64,000 bases of DNA, from positions 1 to 64,000 of the forward strand of contig JANSXT010000020.1 in NCBI GenBank assembly GCA_024742765.1, given 5' to 3'. Positions 51,848 to 59,334 of this stretch are shown here, piece after piece. The position numbers and the translations under genes are program-made. Position 1 is the stretch's first letter. Every line of letters begins with the position of its first letter. The DNA comes from Phyllobacteriaceae bacterium (GTDB lineage Bacteria > Pseudomonadota > Alphaproteobacteria > Rhizobiales > Rhizobiaceae). The notes under the pieces were generated by a model. It ran no database searches, was not told the DNA's origin, and saw only the letters and a list, made by a program, of their open reading frames with translations.

Positions 51848-52871
51848 GGCCCGCAACGCCGTTGGCCACCTCGCCGACGGCACGCTCGACCCGCACCGCT
51901 GATCCCGCTTCGTCCAGCGGGTCGCGGCGCAGCCGGTGGCGCAGGGCCATCGGCGCGATGGCGACCAGATCGGCTTTGGTCACCTCGTTGCGGCCGGCAA
52001 GCGCTGCACGGGCGCGGGCAGCGCGCATCAGCGTGAGTTCGCCGCGCAGCCCGTCGACGCCGAGGCGCAGGCAGATGTTGGAGGCCAGTTCAAGCACGGC
52101 GTCCGGTGTTTCGATTTGGTCCAGCGTGGTCCGTGCCTTGGCGACCTTGCGCCGGATGGCCCCGTCCTTGCGGCTCCAGGCGCGCACGAACCCGTCCCGG
52201 TCGCGCTCATAGGCCTCGCGGCGGCGCACCACTTCGACGCGCTCCTTGAGCGTATCGGGCGAGGCGACATCGACCGAAAGGCCGAACCGGTCGAGCAGTT
52301 GCGGCCTGAGTTCTCCTTCTTCCGGATTGCCGGAACCGATCAGCACGAAACGGGCGGGATGGCGCACCGACAGCCCCTCCCGCTCGACCAGATTGACGCC
52401 GGACGCCGCGACATCGAGCAAAAGGTCGACCAGATGGTCTTCGAGCAGGTTGACTTCATCGATATAGAGAAAGCCGCGATTGGCCCGGGCCAGAAGACCG
52501 GGTTCGAATGCTTTTTCGCCGGAGACCAGCGCGCGCTCCAGATCGAGCGCGCCGCAGACCCGGTCCTCGGTCGCGCCCAGCGGCAGGTCGATGACCGGTG
52601 CCGGCTGCATCCGGGTCCGGGGCGGTTTGCCGCCGGTGCATAGCGGGCAGATGTCGACCGGTTTGCCCGGCTCGCAATTGTAGCGGCAGCCCTCGCGCAG
52701 TTCGATCTTCGGCAGAAGCGCAGCCAGCGCGCGCACCGCGGTCGACTTGCCGGTGCCCCGGTCGCCGAACACCAGAACGCCGCCCAGAAGCGGGTCGACG
52801 GCGGCCATCAAAAGCGCCTGCTTCATTTCCTCCTGGCCGACGATTGCGGCAAAGGGAAACGGTGCCGACAT
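51840..52871 (-). CDS. bchI: Magnesium chelatase subunit I
   Basis: BchI is the ATP-hydrolysing AAA+ subunit. The 343-residue protein begins MSAPFPFAAIVGQEEMKQAL and has Walker A VFGDRGTGKSTAVRAL, Walker B FLYIDEVNLLEDHLVDLLLD (20 residues) and sensor GSGNPEEGELRPQLLDRFGL. The ATG at 52871 matches the family. A PpsR box lies 28-45 bp upstream. It leads the leftward bchIDO-crtIB unit. Confidence 0.97.
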   Translation of the reverse strand: MSAPFPFAAIVGQEEMKQALLMAAVDPLLGGVLVFGDRGTGKSTAVRALAALLPKIELREGCRYNCEPGKPVDICPLCTGGKPPRTRMQPAPVIDLPLGATEDRVCGALDLERALVSGEKAFEPGLLARANRGFLYIDEVNLLEDHLVDLLLDVAASGVNLVEREGLSVRHPARFVLIGSGNPEEGELRPQLLDRFGLSVDVASPDTLKERVEVVRRREAYERDRDGFVRAWSRKDGAIRRKVAKARTTLDQIETPDAVLELASNICLRLGVDGLRGELTLMRAARARAALAGRNEVTKADLVAIAPMALRHRLRRDPLDEAGSAVRVERAVGEVANGVAGHA

Positions 52872-52898
52872 GAAATGCTCCCCGATCTGACGTCCAAG

Positions 52899-52916
52899 TG
52901 TCAATTTCAATTGACA
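52899..52916. promoter_or_regulatory. PpsR/CrtJ box upstream of bchI
   Basis: TGTCAATTTCAATTGACA is an exact and almost fully symmetric TGT-N12-ACA site (TGTCAATT/AATTGACA). It lies 27 bp before the bchI ATG and 188 bp before the divergent cytochrome c gene, so it most likely governs bchIDO. Confidence 0.88.
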
Positions 52917-53104
52917 TTCTGGCATGGCAACCATTCGATTTCCATGACGTTTTTTCCGCCGGTGAAACCAACTAAAGTTGTAACGCGTTAACAGGTTGGC
53001 GCGAAAATGCGTCGCAACGCTTGCGGTCGCGCCCGCAAGCCGTTGACGCGCCTTATTGGGGTGCTAGGTGTAGGCGCGAAGGGATTTTAACCGGAGGAAA
53101 CCAA

Positions 53105-53536
53105 GTGAAATCGCTTAAGCCATTTCTTATCGCGGCCGGTGCCGTGCTCATATCCACATCGGCCCACGCCATGGACGGCGATCCGGTGGCCGGTGAGGAG
53201 GTGTTCCGCACATGCAGCACCTGTCATAATGTTGAGGAAGAGCGCAACAAGGTCGGGCCGCACCTGATCAATGTGATCGGCCGTACGCCCGGCACCGTCG
53301 AAGGTTTCCGCTATTCCAGGGCGATGACCGAGTTTGGCGAAGGCGGCGCGGTCTGGGATGAAGAGACGATCGCGCAATATCTGGCCGACCCGCGCGGCTT
53401 CGTGCGCGGCAACCGGATGGCCTTTGTCGGCCTGAAGAGCGAAGAGGAAATCGCCAACGTGATCGCCTATCTCGCCCAGTTCTCCGAGACGGCTGAGGAA
53501 GGCGAAGCTGCCGAAGGCGAAGCGGCCACCGAATAA
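53105..53536 (+). CDS. cycA: Cytochrome c2-like class I c-type cytochrome
   Basis: The 143-residue protein has a signal peptide (VKSLKPFLIAAGAVLISTSAHA) and one haem motif CSTCH. The conserved GPHLINVIGRTPGTVEGFRYS and a Met ligand in GNRMAF complete a cytochrome c2 fold. It ends in an acidic tail rich in Glu and Ala. Start is GTG at 53105 with GGAGGAAA upstream. A TTGACG-N16-TAGGTG promoter-like pair lies at 53043-53070. With no pufC in the window, this periplasmic protein is the likely electron donor to the reaction centre; that is an inference from its position beside bchI. Confidence 0.88.
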   Translation: MKSLKPFLIAAGAVLISTSAHAMDGDPVAGEEVFRTCSTCHNVEEERNKVGPHLINVIGRTPGTVEGFRYSRAMTEFGEGGAVWDEETIAQYLADPRGFVRGNRMAFVGLKSEEEIANVIAYLAQFSETAEEGEAAEGEAATE

Positions 53537-53556
53537 TCAAGCCGATTTGAAATCAG

Positions 53557-53586
53557 CGCCCGCCGGCGACGCGCCGGGGGGCGTTT
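53557..53586 (+). terminator. Probable terminator of the cytochrome c gene
   Basis: CGCCCGCCGGCG and CGCCGGGGGGCG form a 12-bp stem with one mismatch around ACG, followed by TTT. It lies 21 bp after the cytochrome stop. Confidence 0.6.
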
Positions 53587-53902
53587 CGGCGCGGGCCGCA
53601 CAGACGACCCGCGCGCGTCCTGCGACTTAAGTCTAATGAGCCGGCGGGCGGTTTCAACGCCGCCCGTCGGTCCCCGTCCGGCATTGTGCGCAGCGACCGG
53701 ACCGCACCGGCTTGCGCCGGCAAGACGATGATTTTGCTCCATATAAGGCCCGACGCGGCGACCCATGGGGGCTGCGATCGGTGCGATCTTTCCACAATCA
53801 TGGCATTTGGCACCAATCGGGACGTCCGGCCTCGTCTCGCGGCGTGTTTCATCTTAAGATGCCATCAGGCGTGCGGTCGTTCCCGCACGCGGAGGAGGCA
53901 AG
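53587..53902. other. Non-coding region between cycA and the B12-binding protein gene
   Basis: About 315 bp hold no convincing gene. Open frames here are short and compositionally unlike the neighbours. The right end has a strong GGAGGAGG ribosome site for the next gene. No TGT-N12-ACA or FNR box is visible. Confidence 0.5.
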
Positions 53903-54874
53903 ATGTCAGGGCGCCGGGACATGCCGGACGACCCAGTGGAGGCCGATAACAATGCCGGTCAACCGGCACCGGATTTCCGGTATACACTGCTGAATACACC
54001 CACTGTCGATCGTCGACTGGATACGCAACTGCTCGAGCGCGCCATCAAACGCCATGTGGCCGCGCATGTGGGCGAGGGCGCGCCTGTTCCCGGACTGGAC
54101 CAGGGCAACGGGACGGCCGGTGCACATCTTGAAGGGCTGGAGCCGGACACCGTGCTCGAAGCGCTGCTGGTGTCCGATCAGGCTTTTCTCGACGCGGTCG
54201 TGCCGACTTTGCTCGAAAGCGCTGTGGACCTTTTGACCTTCTACAGGGCCGTTGTCGGTCCCGTATCGGTCAAGCTGGGCGAACTGTGGTGCGAGGACGA
54301 GGTCAATTTCGTCAAGGTGGAGATCGTTTCCATGCGGCTGCGGCTGATGTGCAACCAGCTCGTGGCGCGCCGCATGGCCGGTCGGATGACGGCCGGCGAT
54401 GACGATCGCCGGCGCATTTTGCTGGCGCATACGGGCGGCGACCAGCACACGCTGGGTTTTTCGCTGGCCGAAGCGTTTTTCGAGGATGCGGGCTGGCATG
54501 TGGCGGGCGGCGCGACCCTGCAGCCTGGCCCCGACTATTATGAGATGTTGCGCACGGGCGATTTTCCGTTCGTCGCGCTGGCCTTTTCGCGCGACGATGC
54601 CTGCGATCCGACCGAGATTGCGGCGCGCACGCGCGAGGCCTCGACGCATCGCGATGTGAAAATCTGTTTCGGCGGCGTGGCCGTCGGTGCCAATCCGGCG
54701 CGCTATCGGGCGGCCGGCGCCGATATCGTTGCGCTGGACGCGCCCGATGCGGTGCGTCAGGCCGAGGGCATGCTCAACGCCGCGCCCTGGGCCAGGGCCG
54801 GCGAGGACGCTCGGGGCACGCCGGCAACCTTCTCCAACGGCAATGGCGCCGGTCACGCCGACAAAGGCAGCTAA
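53903..54874 (+). CDS. AerR-like cobalamin-binding (SCHIC-type) protein
   Basis: The 323-residue protein has a helical cap with LWCEDEVNFVKVEIVSMRLR (129-148), the same W-C-x-D pattern as AerR, then a Rossmann-like domain starting RRILLAHTGGDQHTLGFSL. There D180-x-H182-x-x-G185 is the classical base-off B12 motif, more canonical than that of the AerR protein at 14561. It has no DNA-binding domain visible. A light- or B12-dependent partner of PpsR is the likely role; it could also be a haem-binding SCHIC sensor. It converges on puuE with a 4-bp overlap. Confidence 0.82.
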   Translation: MSGRRDMPDDPVEADNNAGQPAPDFRYTLLNTPTVDRRLDTQLLERAIKRHVAAHVGEGAPVPGLDQGNGTAGAHLEGLEPDTVLEALLVSDQAFLDAVVPTLLESAVDLLTFYRAVVGPVSVKLGELWCEDEVNFVKVEIVSMRLRLMCNQLVARRMAGRMTAGDDDRRRILLAHTGGDQHTLGFSLAEAFFEDAGWHVAGGATLQPGPDYYEMLRTGDFPFVALAFSRDDACDPTEIAARTREASTHRDVKICFGGVAVGANPARYRAAGADIVALDAPDAVRQAEGMLNAAPWARAGEDARGTPATFSNGNGAGHADKGS

Positions 54875-56307
54875 GCCGACAGATCGCCCCCGTGGGGCAA
54901 TATCTCGCCAAGGCGGAGCAGCGCGATGCGCTCCACCTGCCTGCACGCTTCGGAAAATTCCTGCTCGGCGCTGTTTTCGAGCCGTTGCTGGAAGGCGTTC
55001 AGGATCGACGCCTTGTCGTGGTCGCGCACCGCGATGATGAACGGAAAGCCGAACTTTTCGGTGTAGCTGAAATTGAGCGCTTCGAACCGCGCCCGTTCCC
55101 GATCGGTCAGCGCGTCGAGACCCGCCGATGCCTGTTCCGACGTCGATTCCGCCGTCAGACGTTTTGCCGCCGCCAGCTTGCCGGCCAGATCGGGGTGTGC
55201 TTTGAGGACGCCCATGCGCTCGTCATGGGAGGCGGCGCGAAACTGCCGCGCGAGCGCGGCGTGCAGGCCGATGGCCGTGTCGTTGGCCGGGCCGAGTTCG
55301 TCGCCGAAAGCGCGTTCGGCGATCCAGGCGGAGTGCTCGAAGATGCCGCCGAACGCCTCGATGAATGTCGCCTTGTCGAGTTGCGATGGCCGGGCGCGGT
55401 GTTCGGGCGGAAAGTGCTTGCGCCAGTGATCGGCAATGTCGATGCGGCGGGCGAACCAGACATCGGGTCTCGATTGCGCGTAGTCGATGAAGCGCTTGAG
55501 CGCCATCACCCGCCCGGGCCGGCCGATCAGCCGGCAATGCAGTCCGACCGACATCATCTTGGCCTGGCCGGCTTCGCCCTCTTCATAGAGCGCATCGAAC
55601 GTGTCCTTGAGGTAGGCGAAGAACTGGTCGCCCGCATTGAAGCCCTGCGGCGTGGCGAACCGCATGTCGTTGGCGTCCAGCGTATAAGGCACGATCAACT
55701 GGTCGTGGCCGTCATAATGGTGCCAATAGGGCAGATCGTCGGCGTAACTATCGGCGACATAGGCAAAGCCGCCTTCCTGCGCGGCGAGATCGACCGTGTT
55801 GGCCGAGCAGCGGCCGGTGTACCAGCCATGCGGGCGTTCGCCGGTCACCTCGCGGTGGATGCGGATCGCCTCCTCCATATGGTGCTTTTCCTGATCAGGG
55901 GAAAAGTCCTTGTGTTCGATCCATTTCAGCCCGTGCGACGCGATCTCCCAACCGGCATGCTGCATGGCGCGCACCTGCGCAGGCGACCGGGCGAGGGCGG
56001 TGGCGACACCATAGACGGTGACTGGAATACCGGCCCGTGTGAACAGCCGGTGCAGCCGCCAGAAGCCGGCGCGCGCGCCATATTCGTAGATCGATTCCAT
56101 GTTCCAGTGGCGCTGGCCGGGCCATGCAGCGGCACCGACAATCTCCGACAGGAACGCTTCGGAGGCTTCGTCGCCATGCAGGATGTTGTTCTCGCCGCCT
56201 TCCTCATAGTTGACGACGAACTGGACGGCGATCTTTGCGCCGCCGGGCCATTTGGGGTCGGGCGGGGTCGGGCCGTGGCCGTGCATGTCGCGGGGATAGC
56301 GGTTCAT
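54871..56307 (-). CDS. puuE: Allantoinase (PuuE-type) fused to OHCU decarboxylase
   Basis: The 478-residue protein joins two steps of urate breakdown. Residues about 1-310 are a polysaccharide-deacetylase-like PuuE allantoinase with FVVNYEEGGENNILHGD, WEIASHGLKWIEH and YTGRCSANT. Residues about 320-478 are OHCU decarboxylase (UraD), with FGGIFEHSAWIAERAF, LKAHPDLAGKLA and NFSYTEKFGFPFIIAVRD. It stands divergent to the HIU hydrolase and PuuD genes, so the route from urate to allantoate is almost complete here. Confidence 0.92.
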   Translation of the reverse strand: MNRYPRDMHGHGPTPPDPKWPGGAKIAVQFVVNYEEGGENNILHGDEASEAFLSEIVGAAAWPGQRHWNMESIYEYGARAGFWRLHRLFTRAGIPVTVYGVATALARSPAQVRAMQHAGWEIASHGLKWIEHKDFSPDQEKHHMEEAIRIHREVTGERPHGWYTGRCSANTVDLAAQEGGFAYVADSYADDLPYWHHYDGHDQLIVPYTLDANDMRFATPQGFNAGDQFFAYLKDTFDALYEEGEAGQAKMMSVGLHCRLIGRPGRVMALKRFIDYAQSRPDVWFARRIDIADHWRKHFPPEHRARPSQLDKATFIEAFGGIFEHSAWIAERAFGDELGPANDTAIGLHAALARQFRAASHDERMGVLKAHPDLAGKLAAAKRLTAESTSEQASAGLDALTDRERARFEALNFSYTEKFGFPFIIAVRDHDKASILNAFQQRLENSAEQEFSEACRQVERIALLRLGEILPHGGDLSA

Positions 56308-56428
56308 CGCAACCGGCTCCTGTGCGGCGCGCCGGGCTTCACAAGCGCGCGGGATGCTGTCAGATGGTGCATGGGCTTTTCATGCCGATTTTCGGCCGAT
56401 CAAACAAGCATGCGGGGAGTGTGAGGCG

Positions 56429-56791
56429 ATGGCCGACGGCGGATTTCTGACCACCCATGTGCTGGATACGGCGCGCGGCGTGCCGGCGGCGGGCATGGCG
56501 ATCTGGCTCTACCGGGTGTCCGGCAATTCGCACAGGAAGATCGCCGAGGCGGTGACCAATGAGGATGGCCGCACTGACAGTCCCATCCTGCCGGCGGACA
56601 CGTTCAAGGTCGGCCAGTATGAGCTTGTGTTCCATGCCGGCGATTATCTGCGCGCCAACGGGCTTGCTGGCGATGAGCCCCTGTTTCTCGACCAGGTCCC
56701 GATCCGCTTCGGCATCAGCGACGGCGATGCGCATTATCATGTGCCGCTTCTGGTCTCGCCCTTTGGCTATTCGACCTATCGGGGGAGTTGA
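56429..56791 (+). CDS. uraH: 5-hydroxyisourate hydrolase (transthyretin-like)
   Basis: The 120-residue protein hydrolyses 5-hydroxyisourate to OHCU. Family marks are LTTHVLDTARGVPAAGM near the N-terminus, VTNEDGRTDSPIL and the C-terminal YHVPLLVSPFGYSTYRGS, with the diagnostic YRGS end. The ATG at 56429 matches the family; the frame upstream to 56354 is not conserved. Confidence 0.95.
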   Translation: MADGGFLTTHVLDTARGVPAAGMAIWLYRVSGNSHRKIAEAVTNEDGRTDSPILPADTFKVGQYELVFHAGDYLRANGLAGDEPLFLDQVPIRFGISDGDAHYHVPLLVSPFGYSTYRGS

Positions 56792-56836
56792 GGTGCGCTG
56801 CGTTTTGGACGTGTTGCGCGTCTATGCCCACCGGCC

Positions 56837-56912
56837 GTCATTCCGGAACTTGATTCCGGAATCCACGATGATTGTGTGTGCCATGGATTCCGGAATCAAG
56901 TTCCGGAATGAC
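56837..56912. repeat. Perfect 29-bp inverted repeat between uraH and puuD
   Basis: The arm at 56837-56865 (starting GTCATTCCGGAACTTGATTC) is exactly complementary to the arm at 56884-56912, around an 18-bp loop. Within each arm TTCCGGAA recurs. It ends 25 bp before the puuD start. Perfect identity suggests a recently inserted member of a dispersed palindromic family. Confidence 0.92.
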
Positions 56913-56937
56913 GACTTCCTGTTGCGAAGCCCAGCCC

Positions 56938-58161
56938 ATGTATGACCTTGCCATCTTCATGGAATGGGCTGAGTTCGCGGTGCGCTGGGTGCATGTCATC
57001 ACGGCCATCGCCTGGATCGGCTCGTCCTTTTACTTCATCGCGCTCGATCTGGGCCTGAACCGCGACATTGACGGCCCCGCCGATGGCGAGGAATGGCAGG
57101 TCCATGGCGGCGGCTTTTACCACATCCAGAAATATCTGGTCGCGCCCGAGGCGATGCCCGAGCATCTGACCTGGTTCAAATGGGAGAGCTACGCCACCTG
57201 GCTGTCGGGCTTTGCCATGCTGGTGCTGGTCTACTATCTTGGTGCCGATCTTTATCTGGTCGATCCGAACGTCGCCGAGATCTCGATCCCGTTCGCGATT
57301 GCCATCTCGCTTGCCTCGCTGGCGTTCGGCTGGATCGTCTATGACCAGCTCTGCAAGTCGCCGCTCGGCGAGACGCCGACCGTGCTGATGGTGCTCCTGT
57401 TCGTGCTGCTGGTCGCGATGGCGTGGGGCTATACGCAGGTGTTCTCGGGCCGGGCGGCGCTCATCCATCTGGGTGCTTTCACCGCGACGATCATGACGGC
57501 GAACGTCTTTCTGATCATCATTCCCAACCAGACAATCGTCGTCGCCGATCTCAAGGCTGGCCGCACGCCCGACGCCAAATATGGCAAGATCGCCAAGCTC
57601 AGATCGACGCACAACAATTACCTCACCCTGCCGGTGATCTTCTTCATGCTGTCGATCCACTATCCGCTGGCGTTCGCGAGCGAGTACAATTGGCTGATCG
57701 CGGCGCTGGTGTTCCTGATGGGCGTGACGATCCGGCACTATTTCAACACGCGCCACGCGCGTGCGGGCAATCCGACCTGGACGTGGCTGGCAACCGCCAT
57801 TCTGTTCGTCCTGATCATGGCGATCTCCACCTGGCCGCTCTTCTCGGACGATCCGGCAAACCCGGAAGACGCGAAAGCGACGCCCTATCAGGAACGGATC
57901 ATGGCGACGGAGGGCTTCGAGGCGGTCGCCTCGATCGTGCAGGGGCGCTGTTCGATGTGTCATGCGACCGAACCGTTCTGGAACGGCATCGTCGTCCCGC
58001 CCAACGGCGTGCGGCTCGAAACCCATGCGCAGATCGCAGCGCACGCGCACGACATCTACATCCAGTCGGGTGTCACCCATGCCATGCCGCCGGCCAATGT
58101 CTCCTTCATGGAAGACGCGGAACGGCGCGCGATTGTCGACTGGTATCGCTCGGTTCAGTGA
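56938..58161 (+). CDS. puuD: Urate hydroxylase PuuD (membrane protein with cytochrome c domain)
   Basis: PuuD oxidises urate to 5-hydroxyisourate at the inner membrane, passing electrons to the respiratory chain. The 407-residue protein has about eight helices from EWAEFAVRWVHVITAIAWIG onward, then a C-terminal cytochrome c domain with QGRCSMCHATEP and the Met ligand region THAMPPANVS. The start MYDLAIFMEW at 56938 is the family start. It replaces a soluble uricase, which fits the adjoining uraH and puuE-uraD genes. Confidence 0.93.
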   Translation: MYDLAIFMEWAEFAVRWVHVITAIAWIGSSFYFIALDLGLNRDIDGPADGEEWQVHGGGFYHIQKYLVAPEAMPEHLTWFKWESYATWLSGFAMLVLVYYLGADLYLVDPNVAEISIPFAIAISLASLAFGWIVYDQLCKSPLGETPTVLMVLLFVLLVAMAWGYTQVFSGRAALIHLGAFTATIMTANVFLIIIPNQTIVVADLKAGRTPDAKYGKIAKLRSTHNNYLTLPVIFFMLSIHYPLAFASEYNWLIAALVFLMGVTIRHYFNTRHARAGNPTWTWLATAILFVLIMAISTWPLFSDDPANPEDAKATPYQERIMATEGFEAVASIVQGRCSMCHATEPFWNGIVVPPNGVRLETHAQIAAHAHDIYIQSGVTHAMPPANVSFMEDAERRAIVDWYRSVQ

Positions 58162-59327
58162 GAAGCTGACAGCGCGGCGCTGACAGCGCGAGCCATGACC
58201 AGTTCCTCATTGGTCGGAACCACCATCACACGGACGCGGCCCGTGCCGATGTCGTGGGCGTTTTCGACGTTCTTGGCTTCGTCGACGGCGATGCAGAGCC
58301 AGTCCATCCCGGAACAGACTTCGCGGCGGACGCGCGCCGAATTCTCGCCGATGCCGCCGGTGAAGACCAGCGCGTCGAGCCCGCTCAGCACCGCGCTCAT
58401 GCCGCCCAGTTCGCGGCGGATGCGGAAGACGAAATAGTCGATCGCCTCGCGAGCCTGCGGGTCGTCGCTTTGTTCCAGCGTGCGCATGTCATGGGTCAGG
58501 CCGGACAGGCCTTTCAGGCCGCTTTGCCTGTAGAGCAGATCGGCGATCTGGTCGGCATTCATGCCCTTGTGCTGCATCATGTAGAGCAGCACGCCCGGAT
58601 CGATCTGGCCGCAGCGCGTGCCCATGGGCAGGCCGTCGAGCGCGGTGAACCCCATGGTCGAGCCGACGCTGCGACCATCCTTGACCGCGCACATGGAGGC
58701 GCCATTGCCCAGATGGGCGATGACGACGCGGCCGTGGGCCAAGCTCGGCTCGGTGCGGACGATCTCCGACGTGATGTAATCGTAGGACAGGCCATGAAAG
58801 CCGTAGCGCCGGACGCCCTCGTCGAACCATTGCCGAGGCAGCGCGAACGTGTCGTTGACGAACGGATGCGTGCGGTGGAACGCGGTGTCGAAGCAGGCGA
58901 TCTGGGCGGCATCGGGAAAGGCGGCGATGGCCGCTTCGACACAGTCGAGATTGTGCGGCTGGTGCAGCGGGGCGAGCGGTTCGAGCGTGCGCAGCGCGGC
59001 GATTGCCTCCGGTGTCAATTCGGTCGGGGCGACGAATTCGGTTCCGCCATGGACGATCCGGTGGCCGACGCCGGCAACGGTCGCACCGCCGAACAGATGG
59101 TCGGCTTTATCGAGGATCGCGTCCAGCGCGCCGGCATGGTCGTTGGCGTCGATGTTGGTGACCTGTTCGTCGCCGTCGCGTTCGACGATCAGCCGCGTCT
59201 GCTGGGTGGGTGACAGGTTTTCCACCTGGCCCGATGCGCGGAGCGCCGGTTCATCGCCCTGCGCGTAGACCGCGAACTTGATCGAGGACGAGCCGGCATT
59301 CAGCGTCAGGATCACCGCGTCCGACAT
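58155..59327 (-). CDS. ackA: Acetate kinase
   Basis: The 390-residue enzyme has the start LTLNAGSSSIKFAVY, FDTAFHRTHP, RRYGFHGLSYDYI and the ATP-binding AHLGNGASMCAVKDGRS, followed by VFTGGIGENSARVR. It converts acetyl phosphate and ADP to acetate and ATP. Its start is 7 bp from the phosphotransacetylase stop, so the two form one unit. It converges on puuD with a 7-bp overlap. Confidence 0.95.
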   Translation of the reverse strand: MSDAVILTLNAGSSSIKFAVYAQGDEPALRASGQVENLSPTQQTRLIVERDGDEQVTNIDANDHAGALDAILDKADHLFGGATVAGVGHRIVHGGTEFVAPTELTPEAIAALRTLEPLAPLHQPHNLDCVEAAIAAFPDAAQIACFDTAFHRTHPFVNDTFALPRQWFDEGVRRYGFHGLSYDYITSEIVRTEPSLAHGRVVIAHLGNGASMCAVKDGRSVGSTMGFTALDGLPMGTRCGQIDPGVLLYMMQHKGMNADQIADLLYRQSGLKGLSGLTHDMRTLEQSDDPQAREAIDYFVFRIRRELGGMSAVLSGLDALVFTGGIGENSARVRREVCSGMDWLCIAVDEAKNVENAHDIGTGRVRVMVVPTNEELVMARAVSAALSASH

Positions 59328-59334
59328 GGGGTGC

